Positions 5,839 through 15,048 are shown, counted from the stretch's first letter. The stretch: DNA of 41,664 nucleotides from Micromonospora yasonensis (GCF_026013475.1 NZ_JAPDPH010000043.1:1-41664); one strand, 5' to 3'. Notes: generated by a model not told the origin, from the sequence alone. Translations and numbers: made by a program.

Positions 5839-8538
5839 TCAGTGGTCGGCGCTGTTCCAGTCCCGACCTTCGCCGACCGAGACCTCCAGCGGCACCGACA
5901 GCGGGTACGCGTCGCCCATCCGGGCGCGGACCAGGGCCTGCACGGTCTCCCGCTCGCCCGGGGCGACCTCGAAGACCAGCTCGTCGTGCACCTGCAGCAG
6001 CATCCGGGAGCGCAGCCCGGCCTCGCGCAGCGCGGTGTCGACGTGCAGCATGGCGACCTTGATGATGTCGGCCGCCGACCCCTGGATCGGGGCGTTGAGC
6101 GCCATCCGCTCGGCCATCTCCCGGCGCTGCCGGTTGTCGCTCACCAGATCGGGCAGGTAACGCCGGCGGCCCAGGATCGTGGAGGTGTAGCCGTCCTGCC
6201 GGGCCCTGGCCACCACCTCCTGGAGGTAGTCACGGACCCCGCCGAAGCCGGCGAAGTAGTTCTCCATCAGCCCGCGCGCCTCCTCGGCGCTGATCCCGAG
6301 CTGCTGGGAGAGCCCGAACGCGCTCAGCCCGTACGCCAGGCCATAGTTCATCGCCTTGATCTTGCGGCGCTGGTCGGCGGTGACCTGGTCGACGGGGACC
6401 TCGAAGACCGAGGAGGCGGTGGCGGCGTGGAAGTCGTGCCCGGAGTTGAACGCCTCGATCAGCGCGTCGTCCGAGGACAGGTGCGCCATGATCCGCATCT
6501 CGATCTGGCTGTAGTCGGCGGTGAGCAGGCACTCGTAGCCCTCGCCGACGACGAAGGCGCGCCGGATCCGCCGCCCCTCCTCGGTGCGGATCGGAATGTT
6601 CTGCAGGTTGGGCTCGGTCGAGGAGAGCCGGCCGGTGGCCGCCACGGTCTGGTTGAACGTGGTGTGGATCCGGCCGTCGTCGGAGACCGACTTGAGCAGC
6701 CCGTCGACGGTCGACTTGAGCTTCGCCACGTCGCGGTGCCGCAGCAGGTGGTGCAGCAGCGGGTGCTCGGTCTGCGCGTAGAGCCACTGCAGGGCGTCGG
6801 CGTCGGTGGTGTAGCCGGTCTTGATCTTCTTGGTCTTGGGCAGGGCCAGCTCGCCGAAGAGGATCTCCTGGAGCTGCTTGGGCGAGCCCAGGTTGAACTC
6901 CCGGCCGACCACCTCGTACGCGCCCTGCGCGGCGGCCTTCACCTCGGCCGCGAAGTGCGCCTCCAGCTCCGACAGGTAGTCGGTGTCGGCGGCGATGCCG
7001 GTGCGCTCCATAGTGGCGAGCACCCGCATCAGCGGCAGCTCCACCCCGGCCATCAACCGGGCGGACTGCTCGCCGTCGCGGGACAGCTCGGCGTCGATCG
7101 CGTCGGCCAGGTCGAGGGTGGCCCGGGCGTGCAGCATCAGGTTCTGCTCGGCCTCACCGTCGTTGCCCAGCCCGTCCAGGGTGAGCTGGCCGGTCTCCGG
7201 GGCGTCGACCCGCAGCTCCCGGTGCAGGTAGCGCAGCGCCAGGTCGGTCAGGTCATACGAGCGCTGGTCGGGACGGGCCAGGTAGGCGGCGATCTGGGTG
7301 TCCCGGGCGATGCCCTGCAGCTCCCACCCGTGCGCGGCGAAGGCCAGCACCGCCGGCTTGCTGTCGTGCAGCACCTTGGGGCGGCTGCCGTCGGCCAGCC
7401 AGCCGGCCAGGGCGGCCTCGTCGCCCGACTCCAGGGTGGCCGGGGCGACCCAGGCGGCCGCCCCACCGGCGGTGGCCAGGGCCAGGCCGGTCACCGCGGC
7501 CGTGTGCCGCCGGTTGGGGCCGGTGTCGAGCTTGACCGCGAGGCCGACCGGGGTGCCGGCCGGGGCGTGCGTCTCCAGCCAGCCGGCCAGCGCGCCGGGC
7601 TCGGTGAGCACCTGGCCGGCCAGCTCGAAGCCGGCCTCCGCCTCCGGCTCGACCGCCTCCAGGTACTGGTAGAGCCGGTCGCGCAGGATGCGGAACTGGA
7701 GGGTGTCGAAGACCTGGTGCACGGCCTCCCGGTCCCAGCCCTGCCAGCGGGCGTCCTCGGCGCGGATGGGCAGCTCCAGGTCGGCGACCAGGCAGTTGAT
7801 CTCGTAGTTGCGGATCACGTCGGCGAGCCGTTCGCGCAGGCTGTCGCCGGCCTTGCCCTTGATCTCGTCGGCGTGAGCGACGACGCCCTCGACCCCGCCG
7901 TACATGTTGATCCACTTGGCCGCGGTCTTCGGGCCGACGCCCGGGACGCCGGGCAGGTTGTCGCTGGTCTCGCCGACCAGGGCGGCCAGGTCGCGGTAGC
8001 GGCCCGGGGCGACGCCGTACTTCGCCTCCACCGCGGCGGGGTCCATCCGGGCCAGGTCGGAGACGCCCTTGCGCGGGTAGAGCACGGTGATCCGGTCGCC
8101 GACCAGTTGGAACGCGTCCCGGTCGCCGCTGGTGATCAGCACGTCCATACCCTGGTCGCGGGCCTGGCAGGCGAGGGTGGCGATGACGTCGTCGGCCTCG
8201 TACCCCTCCTTCTCCACCACCGGGACGCGCAGCGCGGCCAGGACCTCCTTGACCAGGCTGACCTGGCCCTTGAAGTCGGTGGGGGTCTCGCTGCGGCCGG
8301 CCTTGTACTCGGCGTACTTCTCGGTGCGGAAGGAGCGGCGGGAGACGTCGAAGGCGACCACGATGTGGGTCGGCTGCTCGTCGCGGAGCACGTTGATCAG
8401 CATCGAGGTGAAGCCGTAGACCGCGTTGGTCGGCTGCCCCGTGGTGGTGGAGAAGTTCTCCACCGGCAGGGCGAAGAACGCCCGGTATGCCAGGGAGTGT
8501 CCGTCGACGAGGAGCAGGCGCGGCGTCGTAGCTGTCAC
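5839..8538 (-). CDS. polA: DNA polymerase I
   Basis: Repair and Okazaki-fragment-maturation polymerase of 899 residues. Residues 1-300 are the 5'-3' exonuclease (LLLVDGHSLAYRAFFALP; EADDVIATLA; GVGPKTAAKWI). About 310-490 is the proofreading-domain fold. The rest is the family A polymerase with motif A DYSQIEMRIMAHL (D675), motif B RRKIKAMNYGLAYG and motif C QVHDELVFEV (D852). The exonuclease II motif D-x-E is not visible in the middle domain (AVKLDTGPNRR instead), so proofreading is probably lost, as in mycobacterial PolA. Start: GTG at 8538, seven bases after a TAGAGT box, preferred over the open frame to 8568. Transcription is likely independent of the liv operon upstream. Confidence 0.96.
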   Translation of the reverse strand: MTATTPRLLLVDGHSLAYRAFFALPVENFSTTTGQPTNAVYGFTSMLINVLRDEQPTHIVVAFDVSRRSFRTEKYAEYKAGRSETPTDFKGQVSLVKEVLAALRVPVVEKEGYEADDVIATLACQARDQGMDVLITSGDRDAFQLVGDRITVLYPRKGVSDLARMDPAAVEAKYGVAPGRYRDLAALVGETSDNLPGVPGVGPKTAAKWINMYGGVEGVVAHADEIKGKAGDSLRERLADVIRNYEINCLVADLELPIRAEDARWQGWDREAVHQVFDTLQFRILRDRLYQYLEAVEPEAEAGFELAGQVLTEPGALAGWLETHAPAGTPVGLAVKLDTGPNRRHTAAVTGLALATAGGAAAWVAPATLESGDEAALAGWLADGSRPKVLHDSKPAVLAFAAHGWELQGIARDTQIAAYLARPDQRSYDLTDLALRYLHRELRVDAPETGQLTLDGLGNDGEAEQNLMLHARATLDLADAIDAELSRDGEQSARLMAGVELPLMRVLATMERTGIAADTDYLSELEAHFAAEVKAAAQGAYEVVGREFNLGSPKQLQEILFGELALPKTKKIKTGYTTDADALQWLYAQTEHPLLHHLLRHRDVAKLKSTVDGLLKSVSDDGRIHTTFNQTVAATGRLSSTEPNLQNIPIRTEEGRRIRRAFVVGEGYECLLTADYSQIEMRIMAHLSSDDALIEAFNSGHDFHAATASSVFEVPVDQVTADQRRKIKAMNYGLAYGLSAFGLSQQLGISAEEARGLMENYFAGFGGVRDYLQEVVARARQDGYTSTILGRRRYLPDLVSDNRQRREMAERMALNAPIQGSAADIIKVAMLHVDTALREAGLRSRMLLQVHDELVFEVAPGERETVQALVRARMGDAYPLSVPLEVSVGEGRDWNSADH

Positions 8539-8545
8539 GGCAGCG

Positions 8546-8551
8546 ACTCTA
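8546..8551 (-). promoter_or_regulatory. -10 box of a leaderless polA transcript
   Basis: On the minus strand TAGAGT ends seven bases before the GTG at 8538. No Shine-Dalgarno sequence is seen. This fixes the start codon choice. Confidence 0.5.
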
Positions 8552-8595
8552 GTCCGTGGGCCCGACAACCCGGAGATGGCGGCACCGCAACGCCA

Positions 8596-8630
8596 GCGGC
8601 CGGCCGCCCCGCGAGGGGACGACCGGCCGC
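8596..8630. terminator. Stem-loop after livF
   Basis: GCGGCCGG (8596-8603) pairs with CCGGCCGC (8623-8630), and inside it CCCC-GCGA-GGGG forms a tight tetraloop stem. It lies 13 bases past the livF stop and is the probable end of the liv operon transcript. Confidence 0.65.
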
Positions 8631-8642
8631 CGGGGGTACGGC

Positions 8643-9353
8643 TCAGGCCACGCCGAGGTACGCCTCCTTGACCGCCGGGTCGTGCAGCAGGTCCCGGCCG
8701 GTGCCCTCCTTGACGATCCGGCCGGTCTCCAGCACGTAGCCCCGGTGGGCGCGGGAGAGCGCCTGCTGGGCGTTCTGCTCCACCAGCAGGATGGTGGTGC
8801 CCTGCTCGTTGATCCGCGTGATGATCTCGAAGATCTGCTGGATCAGCATCGGCGCGAGACCCATCGAGGGCTCGTCGAGCAGCAACAGCCGCGGGCGGGC
8901 CATCAGCGCCCGGCCCACCGCCAGCATCTGCTGCTCACCGCCGGAGAGGGTGCCGCCGGCCTGCTTGCGCCGCTCGGCCAGCCGGGGGAAGAGGTCCATG
9001 ACCATCTTCATGTCCTCGGCGACGCCCGACCGGTCCCGGCGGGTGTACGCCCCCATCTCCAGGTTCTCCAGCACGGTCATGCCGGGGAAGACGCCCCGGC
9101 CCTCGGGCGCCTGCCCGATGCCCCGGATCACCCGCAGGTCGGCCCGCATCCGCGTGACGTCCGTGCCGTCGAAGACGATCGAGCCGGACGCCACCGGGCG
9201 CAGCCCGGAGATGGCCCGCATGGTGGTGGTCTTGCCGGCGCCGTTCGCGCCGATCAGGGCCACCACCTCGCCCTCGTTGACCGTCAGGCTGATCCCGTGC
9301 AACGCCTGGATCCGCCCGTACAGCAGGGTCAGGTCCTTGATCTCAAGCAGCAT
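8643..9353 (-). CDS. livF: Branched-chain amino-acid ABC transporter ATPase LivF
   Basis: One of two cytoplasmic ATPases of the high-affinity branched-chain amino-acid importer. The 236 residues contain Walker A GANGAGKTTT (about 36-45), the ABC signature LSGGEQQMLAVGRALM, Walker B LLLLDEPSMGLAP and the switch His region LLVEQNAQQAL. The length is normal for LivF. Its ATG at 9353 overlaps the end of livG by 11 bases, indicating coupled translation. It is the last gene of livK-H-M-G-F and is followed by a stem-loop. Confidence 0.95.
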   Translation of the reverse strand: MLLEIKDLTLLYGRIQALHGISLTVNEGEVVALIGANGAGKTTTMRAISGLRPVASGSIVFDGTDVTRMRADLRVIRGIGQAPEGRGVFPGMTVLENLEMGAYTRRDRSGVAEDMKMVMDLFPRLAERRKQAGGTLSGGEQQMLAVGRALMARPRLLLLDEPSMGLAPMLIQQIFEIITRINEQGTTILLVEQNAQQALSRAHRGYVLETGRIVKEGTGRDLLHDPAVKEAYLGVA

Positions 9354-10263
9354 CGGTCGGCACCCCCAGGTACGCGGCGATCACCTTCGGATCCTCCCGG
9401 ACCTCGGCCGGCAGACCCTCGGCGATCTTCTTGCCGAACTCCAGCACGACGATCCGGTCGGTCACCCCCATGACCAGCCGCATGTCGTGCTCGATCAGCA
9501 GCACGGTCGTCCCGTTGTCCCGGATCTTACGGATCAGACCGAGCAACTCCTCCTTCTCCGCCGGGGTGAAGCCGGCGGCCGGCTCGTCCAGGCAGAGCAG
9601 GGTGGGATCGGTGGCCAGGGCCCGAGCGATCTCCAGTCGGCGTTGCTCGCCGTACGAGAGGTTGCGGGCCAGGTCCCCGGCGCGGCGCTCGATGCCGACG
9701 AAGCGCAGCAACTCGTACGCCTTGTCGCGGCCCTGCCGCTCCTCCCGCCAGTGTCGGGGCAGCCGCAGCATCGCGGAGATCACGCTGGTCTTGTGGTGGG
9801 CGTCCGCGCCCACCATCACGTTCTCCAGCGCGGTCATCTCCGGGAAGAGCCGGATGTTCTGGAACGTCCGGGCGATGCCCGCCTTGGTGATCCAGGACCG
9901 GCGCTTGCCGTTGGTCCGCTGCCCCTTGAACCGGATCTCGCCCTGGGTGGGCCGGTAGACGCCGGTCATCGCGTTGAAGCAGGTGGTCTTGCCGGCGCCG
10001 TTCGGGCCGATCAGGCCGAGGATCTCCCCCTTGTAGAGGGTGAACGCGACGTCGTCGAGGGCGACCACACCGCCGAAGCGGAGGGTGACGTGGTCGACCT
10101 CCAGCAGCGGCTCCCGCCCGGCCGGCGCGGCCTCGCCCGGGGTGGGCTCCACCGGGGTGTCCGCGCCCTTCTCCGGCGGGGTGCCGACGGTGCTGCGACC
10201 GTCGTCGGCGATGTCCCGCTCGCTGGTCTCGTCCCGCTCGCTGTGCATCTGCGGCTCACTCAT
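9343..10263 (-). CDS. livG: Branched-chain amino-acid ABC transporter ATPase LivG
   Basis: The second ATPase of the Liv importer. Walker A GPNGAGKTTCFNAMTG, the characteristic LivG segment ARTFQNIRLFPEMTALENVMVG, signature LSYGEQRRLEIARAL, Walker B LLCLDEPAAGFTP and LLIEHDMRLVM are all present. The 306 residues exceed the usual ~255 because of a polar N-terminal extension of about 48 residues rich in Glu, Asp and Pro before LLEVDHVTLRFGG. A later start would remove it, but no better start codon with a ribosome site is obvious. It overlaps livM by eight bases and livF by eleven. Confidence 0.94.
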   Translation of the reverse strand: MSEPQMHSERDETSERDIADDGRSTVGTPPEKGADTPVEPTPGEAAPAGREPLLEVDHVTLRFGGVVALDDVAFTLYKGEILGLIGPNGAGKTTCFNAMTGVYRPTQGEIRFKGQRTNGKRRSWITKAGIARTFQNIRLFPEMTALENVMVGADAHHKTSVISAMLRLPRHWREERQGRDKAYELLRFVGIERRAGDLARNLSYGEQRRLEIARALATDPTLLCLDEPAAGFTPAEKEELLGLIRKIRDNGTTVLLIEHDMRLVMGVTDRIVVLEFGKKIAEGLPAEVREDPKVIAAYLGVPTDAA

Positions 10264-11410
10264 TGGGCACCGTCTCCTGGGGAACCGCTTCCTTGCGGCG
10301 GTCGGCGAACTCGGCCGCCCGGCGCCGGTTCGGCACCAGGCCCTGCGGCCGGAAGATCATCATGACGATGACCACCAGGCCGAAGACCAGGATCCGGTAC
10401 TCGGCCGCGTCGAACTCGACGCCGATCAAGCCGCCGATGCCGCGCAACCACTCCGGCAGGTACCAGGTGAGCGCGCCACCGACGATCGCGCCCTTGATGT
10501 TGCCCGCGCCGCCGAGGATGACCGCGGCGAGCACCAGGATCGAGTTCTCCAGCAGGAAGCTGTCCGAGTTGATGAACGTCTGCTTACCGGCGAATATCGC
10601 GCCCGACAGGCCGCCGACCGCGGCGCCGATGGCGAACGCCCACAGCTTGTACTTGAACGTCGGCACGCCCATGATCTCGGCGGCGTCCTCGTCCTCGCGG
10701 ATCGCCACCCAGGCCCGGCCGACCCGGCTGTTGGCCAGGTTTCGCATCGCGAAGATGATCACGATGATCACCGTGAGGATCAGCCAGTAGTAGGGCTTCG
10801 AGCTCTCCACGCTGAACAGCGCTTTGCCGTCCGCCCCGGTGCCCGGCGGGTGCGGGATCTGCGGGATGCCCCGCTGACCCTGGGCGATGCCCTCGTTGCG
10901 GGCCGCGTACAGACGGATCATCTCGGCGAAGCCGAGGGTGACGATCGCCAGGTAGTCGCCGCGCAGTCGCAGCGTCGGGCCGCCGAGGATCACGCCGGAG
11001 ACCATCGCCACCAGGATCGCGATAGGCACCGCCGCCAGCCATGGCCAGTCCGTGCCGAACCGGCTCTCCGGCGAGGTCAGCAGCGCCACCGTGTACGCGC
11101 CGACCGCGTAGAAGCCGAAGTAGCCCAGGTCGAGCAGGCCGGCGAAGCCGACCACGACGTTCAGGCCCACCGCCAGCAGGACGAAGATCGCGGTGTCGAA
11201 GAGCACGGTCGCGAAGTCCGAGCGGGTGGTGTAGAAGGCGAAGTAGTCGCTGCCGATCGGGAAGCCGAGGTACTCGTAGAACCACTTGTTGGGCAGGATG
11301 TAGAGGAAGACCACCAGCGCGGCGAGGCCGGCCCAGCGGACCTGCTTCGGCATCGCGTCCCAGCGGCTGCGGAACGCCGACATGCGTCCCTTTTCCGAGG
11401 TGGCGGTCAT
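10256..11410 (-). CDS. livM: Branched-chain amino-acid ABC transporter permease LivM
   Basis: Inner-membrane permease of 384 residues with about ten hydrophobic segments. It has the family EAA-type loop (NSRVGRAWVAIREDEDAAEIMGV), the GGxGNIKGAIVGG segment and the LivM hallmark GLNVVVGFAGLLDLGYFGFYAVGAY. Start: ATG at 11410 (MTATSEKG), which overlaps the livH stop as ATGA. The same frame stays open upstream into livH, but that part is not LivM-like. The C-terminus ends in a charged tail (RPQGLVPNRRR). It pairs with LivH to form the channel. Confidence 0.94.
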   Translation of the reverse strand: MTATSEKGRMSAFRSRWDAMPKQVRWAGLAALVVFLYILPNKWFYEYLGFPIGSDYFAFYTTRSDFATVLFDTAIFVLLAVGLNVVVGFAGLLDLGYFGFYAVGAYTVALLTSPESRFGTDWPWLAAVPIAILVAMVSGVILGGPTLRLRGDYLAIVTLGFAEMIRLYAARNEGIAQGQRGIPQIPHPPGTGADGKALFSVESSKPYYWLILTVIIVIIFAMRNLANSRVGRAWVAIREDEDAAEIMGVPTFKYKLWAFAIGAAVGGLSGAIFAGKQTFINSDSFLLENSILVLAAVILGGAGNIKGAIVGGALTWYLPEWLRGIGGLIGVEFDAAEYRILVFGLVVIVMMIFRPQGLVPNRRRAAEFADRRKEAVPQETVPNE

Positions 11411-12357
11411 GCGCGCGCCCTCCCGAGAGATTCGCCGAGCAGGCCGGTGGGCCGGAACATCAGCAGCACGATCAACAGCACGAAACCGGTGAAGTCCTTC
11501 CAGTCTCCACCGAACAGGCCGGCGGCGTAGTTCTCCACCACACCCAGCAGCAGACCGCCGAGCAGCGCGCCGCGCAGGTTGCCGATGCCGCCGAGCACCG
11601 CGGCCGAGAAGGCCTTGAGCCCGATCAGGAAGCCGACGTTGAACTTGGTGAAGCCGAACCGGACGTCCCACAGCAGGGCGGCCACGCCGGCCATCAGGCC
11701 GCCGAGCACGAACACCAGCAGGATCACCCGGTTCTTGTTGACGCCCATCAGCGCGGCGGTGTCCGGGTCCTGGGCGACGGCCCGGATACCGCGACCGAGC
11801 CGGCTGCGGTTCACGAACTGGTCCAGGCCGATCATCATGATCAGCGTCACGCCCAGGATCAGCAGCTGCAGGTTGGTGATCGGGGCACCGAAGAGGGTGA
11901 AGACCGTCTCCTGCGGAATCAGCGTCGGCATGCCGTACGGGGCCCGCTCGGTGCCGATGCCGAACGACTCGGAGAGCACGAACGAGGCGCCGATCGCGGT
12001 AATGAGGAAGGCCAGCGGCGGGGCGTTGCGGCGCCGCAGCGGCCGGTAGGCGACCAGTTCGACGGTGACCGCCGTGGCGGCCGAGGCGACCATCGCGACG
12101 GCCAGGCCGGCGAGGAGCGCCACGATCAGCGGGCCGAAGGCCGGAGCCGCGGTGTTCTGGTTGTAACCGAAGGCCTCCCAGGTCCACAGGGCGGTGAAGG
12201 TACCGACCATGAAGACCTCGGAGTGGGCAAAGTTGATCAGGCGCAGGACGCCGTACACCAGGGTGTAGCCGAGCGCGACGAGCGCGTAGATCGCGCCCTG
12301 TTCCAGCCCGGTGATGGTCAGCGCCGGGAAGTTCCCGAAGAGCTCATCGAAGTTCAA
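11407..12357 (-). CDS. livH: Branched-chain amino-acid ABC transporter permease LivH
   Basis: Inner-membrane permease of 316 residues with about eight hydrophobic segments. Family hallmarks: TGLEQGAIYALVALGYTLVYGVLRLINFAHSE in two overlapping stretches near the start, the EAA-like loop NRSRLGRGIRAVAQDPDTAALMGV, and GGIGNLRGALLGGLLLG. It follows livK after a 95-base gap that contains a strong stem-loop, so its expression probably depends on read-through. Its TGA overlaps the livM ATG by four bases. Confidence 0.94.
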   Translation of the reverse strand: MNFDELFGNFPALTITGLEQGAIYALVALGYTLVYGVLRLINFAHSEVFMVGTFTALWTWEAFGYNQNTAAPAFGPLIVALLAGLAVAMVASAATAVTVELVAYRPLRRRNAPPLAFLITAIGASFVLSESFGIGTERAPYGMPTLIPQETVFTLFGAPITNLQLLILGVTLIMMIGLDQFVNRSRLGRGIRAVAQDPDTAALMGVNKNRVILLVFVLGGLMAGVAALLWDVRFGFTKFNVGFLIGLKAFSAAVLGGIGNLRGALLGGLLLGVVENYAAGLFGGDWKDFTGFVLLIVLLMFRPTGLLGESLGRARA

Positions 12358-12385
12358 GAGGGGGCTCCAACTGTGCGGCCAAGCG

Positions 12386-12418
12386 GTGCGGCCGGGAGGA
12401 AATCACTCCCGGCCGCAC
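12386..12418. terminator. Intercistronic stem-loop between livK and livH
   Basis: A perfect 13-base inverted repeat, GTGCGGCCGGGAG (12386-12398) with its complement at 12406-12418, closes a seven-base loop. Its position just after the binding-protein gene suggests partial termination or 3'-end protection. Either would make LivK more abundant than the membrane components, a common arrangement in ABC importers. Confidence 0.7.
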
Positions 12419-12452
12419 GCCTGGTGTCCCATGGCGGGACCGGACGAACCGG

Positions 12453-13613
12453 TCAGGCCTTGGGGATCTCGATGTCGGGGACGACCTGGCCCGCGTTCAC
12501 CTTGAACGCCCAGACGATGACCTGGGCCGGGTCCAGCTCGCCGTTGGACTCGAACTTGTAGGTCACACCGGTGGAGGAACCGGTGCCGTTGTAGCTGTTG
12601 ATGAAGGAGTTCAGGTCGGCCCGGCTCGTCTTACCGGCCTTGATGCCCTCGAGCATGATCCGGGTGATGTCGAACGACACGTCGGCGTAGGTGCCCGGGT
12701 CGACGTTGAACGCCGTCTTGTAGTCGGTGACGAAGCTGCCCTTGGCCTTGGTGGCCGGGGCGCACGGGCAGGTCAGGATGGTGCCCTCGGCGACCTGCTG
12801 GCCGGCGACCTTGATGAAGTTGGCGTCGTTGACGCCGTCACCGGCGATCATGGTGCCCTTCCAGCCCGCGCCCTTGAGCTGCTTGAGCAGCAGGCCGGCC
12901 TCGGTGTAGTAACCACCGAAGAAGAGGGCGGTCGCGCCGCTGCTGGTGATCTTGGTGACCACGGCGGAGAAGTTGGTCTGCTTGACCTGGATCTTGTCGT
13001 AGCCGACCGGGGTGCCGATGACCTTCTTGACCTCGTCGGCCAGGCCCGCGCCGTACGCCGACTGGTCGTCGACGACGTAGACCTTCTCGGCCTTCAGGAC
13101 GTTCTTGATGTACCGACCGGCCGCCGGGCCCTGGGAGGTGTCGTTACCGACGCCGCGGTGGAAGACCTTCCAGCTCTTGGTGCTCAGGCTCGGGCGGGTC
13201 GCCGACGGGGTGATGGTCGGCAGGCCGGCCGCGTCGAAGATCGGGTCCGCCACCTCGGACTCGCCGGAGAAGCCCGGACCGATGATGCCGACGACCTTGC
13301 TGTCGCCGACCGCCTGCTGGGCCAGCGCCGGAGCCTTGGCCGGGTCACCCTGGGAGTCGTACTGCTCCAGCTTGACCTGGCAGTCCTTGTTGTCCTTGTT
13401 GTACTGCTCGATCGCCAGCTGGGTGCCGTTACGCATGTGGATACCGAGACCCGCAGCGTCACCCGTCAGCGCGCCGAAGAAGCCGATCTTCAGGTCGCAG
13501 GCGGCCTTCCCGCCGCCCGCCTCACTGCCGCTGTCGGCCTTGCAGGCCGCGCCACTGAAAACGAGCGCGCCGATGGCCACACCACCGAGCACCCGTGCGA
13601 GCTTCTGCCTCAC
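12453..13613 (-). CDS. livK: Branched-chain amino-acid substrate-binding lipoprotein LivK
   Basis: The extracellular receptor that delivers leucine, isoleucine or valine to LivHM. The 386-residue product begins with a lipoprotein signal (RQKLARVLGGVAIGALVFSG) and the lipidated Cys in SGAAC. The type I periplasmic-binding fold follows: LKIGFFGALTGDAAGLGIHM, VVGIIGPGFSGESEVADPI and ITPSATRPSLS. The GTG at 13613 is chosen because GGAGGAGGG lies about eight bases upstream; the open frame to 13649 has no ribosome site. Two cysteines in LTCPCAP are unusual for LivK and could form a disulfide. First gene of the operon. Confidence 0.93.
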   Translation of the reverse strand: MRQKLARVLGGVAIGALVFSGAACKADSGSEAGGGKAACDLKIGFFGALTGDAAGLGIHMRNGTQLAIEQYNKDNKDCQVKLEQYDSQGDPAKAPALAQQAVGDSKVVGIIGPGFSGESEVADPIFDAAGLPTITPSATRPSLSTKSWKVFHRGVGNDTSQGPAAGRYIKNVLKAEKVYVVDDQSAYGAGLADEVKKVIGTPVGYDKIQVKQTNFSAVVTKITSSGATALFFGGYYTEAGLLLKQLKGAGWKGTMIAGDGVNDANFIKVAGQQVAEGTILTCPCAPATKAKGSFVTDYKTAFNVDPGTYADVSFDITRIMLEGIKAGKTSRADLNSFINSYNGTGSSTGVTYKFESNGELDPAQVIVWAFKVNAGQVVPDIEIPKA

Positions 13614-13871
13614 GGCTCGTACCCTCCTCCGTCCGAAGGCCCGGACCACCCACCGCGAATTGGACCTTGCAGGGCCTGGCCGGACCGACCGCGATCCCGG
13701 TCTGGGGCGGGACGTTATCCCACCTGGGAGCGGGAAGGTAGACCTGCGAGGAGGGGTTGACCTAACCGTTACGTTGAGTGGCCGGATTCACAGATGTGCT
13801 GTAACACACGCGACCACATCACAGAGAAAATCGGACATCCGACACCGGCGGGAACACGCTGGGTGGAAGGA
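13614..13871 (-). promoter_or_regulatory. livK upstream region
   Basis: A 258-base gap between the convergent-side lipoprotein end and livK. TAACGT at 13712-13717 on the minus strand is a possible -10 box giving a leader of about 95 bases; no convincing -35 is visible. An inverted repeat GATGTG-N16-CACATC spans about 13793-13820. There is nothing else I can assign. Confidence 0.3.
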
Positions 13872-15041
13872 TCAGTCGGGACGCCATGACCCACGCGCCA
13901 CCCACACCGAGGACCGCGAACCGTCGTCCACCAGCAACACCACGGAGTCACCAGCCCCGGCCACCGCCACCGACCGGTCAGCGGCCGCCGGCACCCCGGT
14001 CGGCAGCACCACCGGAAACCACCGGTCACCGTCCGGGGAGAACCAGCCCGCCCCGGACGCGCCACCCGCCACGACCGCGAAGGCACCGTCCGACCGCGCG
14101 GCCAGCCCCCACACCCGGCCCGGCCGGGCCGTCCCCGCGCCACCGAAGGCGCCACCCGAGCGCCAGCCGTCGCTGTCGGTCAGCCACGCACCCAGACCGT
14201 CACCCCGCGCGCCGACCGCCACCGTCCGCTCCCCCACCCGGGCCACCCGCTGCAGGTCCTCGCCGCCGCCCGCGGCGGAGAGCACCGCACGCCGCCAACT
14301 CCGCCCGTCCGCCGAGGTCCACACCACCGGATCCGATCCGGTACGCCCCGACGACAGCACCGAGCCCACCACCAGCCAGCCCGAGGGCACCGCCACGCCG
14401 TCCGCCGCCCAGGGCCGCCCCGCCGCGTCGGCGGCCAGCCCCGGGACCGCGCTGACCAACTGGAAGTCCGACCCGTCCGGAGAAACCCACACCGCCGCCC
14501 CGGTGGCCCGGTTACCCGAGATCAGCCAGCCCCGCGGGCCACCCGCGATCCGCCCCGCGTTCACCGCGTCCGCGCCGCCGAACACCTCGAACTCGGCCGG
14601 CACCTCCACCAGCGAGCCGTCGGCCACCTGCCGCCAGGTGCTGATCCGCGGATTGCCGTGCACCCCGCCGGTCTTGCCGCCCACCGCGGCCAGCCGGCCG
14701 TCCCGGCAACCCGCCGCGGTCAGCAGGTTCTCCACCCCGTAGGGGCTGCGCGGCACCGGCCGCAGGGGCGTCCAGGTGACCGCGTCGGGGCTGCTCCAGG
14801 CGGCCGGCCGGGTAGCGCCCGACCCGTCGATCACCGCGCCCACCACGAACCAGCGACCGTCACACGCCGTGACGTCCCGCAGCGCCAACCGGCCGGGCCC
14901 ACCGGGCGGGACGGGCAGGGCGACCGGCTGCCAGGCCGGCCGTACCGGGGCGGGCAGGGGCGTGGGCGCCGCCTGGCCGGTCGAGCGGCAGGCGGCGAGC
15001 AGCACGACGAGCAGGCCGAGCACCGCCACGCCACGCCGCAT
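13872..15041 (-). CDS. Lipoprotein with BNR/Asp-box-like beta-propeller repeats
   Basis: A 389-residue exported protein. It has a signal sequence MRRGVAVLGLLVVLLAAC with lipobox LLAAC, then a Pro-rich linker and a repeated pattern resembling the sialidase Asp-box: WSSPDAVTWTPL, WVSPDGSDFQLV, WTSADGRSWRRA and WFSPDGDRWFPV. These suggest a beta-propeller of about five or six blades. No sialidase catalytic residues (Arg triad, Tyr/Glu pair) could be picked out, so binding rather than hydrolysis is likelier. The ATG at 15041 lies seven bases after a TACGAT box, indicating a leaderless transcript; the longer frame to 15233 is not supported. It is a single-gene unit. Confidence 0.8.
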   Translation of the reverse strand: MRRGVAVLGLLVVLLAACRSTGQAAPTPLPAPVRPAWQPVALPVPPGGPGRLALRDVTACDGRWFVVGAVIDGSGATRPAAWSSPDAVTWTPLRPVPRSPYGVENLLTAAGCRDGRLAAVGGKTGGVHGNPRISTWRQVADGSLVEVPAEFEVFGGADAVNAGRIAGGPRGWLISGNRATGAAVWVSPDGSDFQLVSAVPGLAADAAGRPWAADGVAVPSGWLVVGSVLSSGRTGSDPVVWTSADGRSWRRAVLSAAGGGEDLQRVARVGERTVAVGARGDGLGAWLTDSDGWRSGGAFGGAGTARPGRVWGLAARSDGAFAVVAGGASGAGWFSPDGDRWFPVVLPTGVPAAADRSVAVAGAGDSVVLLVDDGSRSSVWVARGSWRPD

Positions 15042-15048
15042 GGCGGCG

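Noticed and set aside
11411..12187. N-terminal extension of LivM into the livH gene (frame open to 12187)
   Set aside because: The extra sequence is not LivM-like and overlaps livH; the ATG at 11410 overlapping the livH stop is the normal arrangement.
13740..13830. GlnR-like GTAAC words upstream of livK
   Set aside because: The second half-site (GAAAC) is not present at the right spacing.
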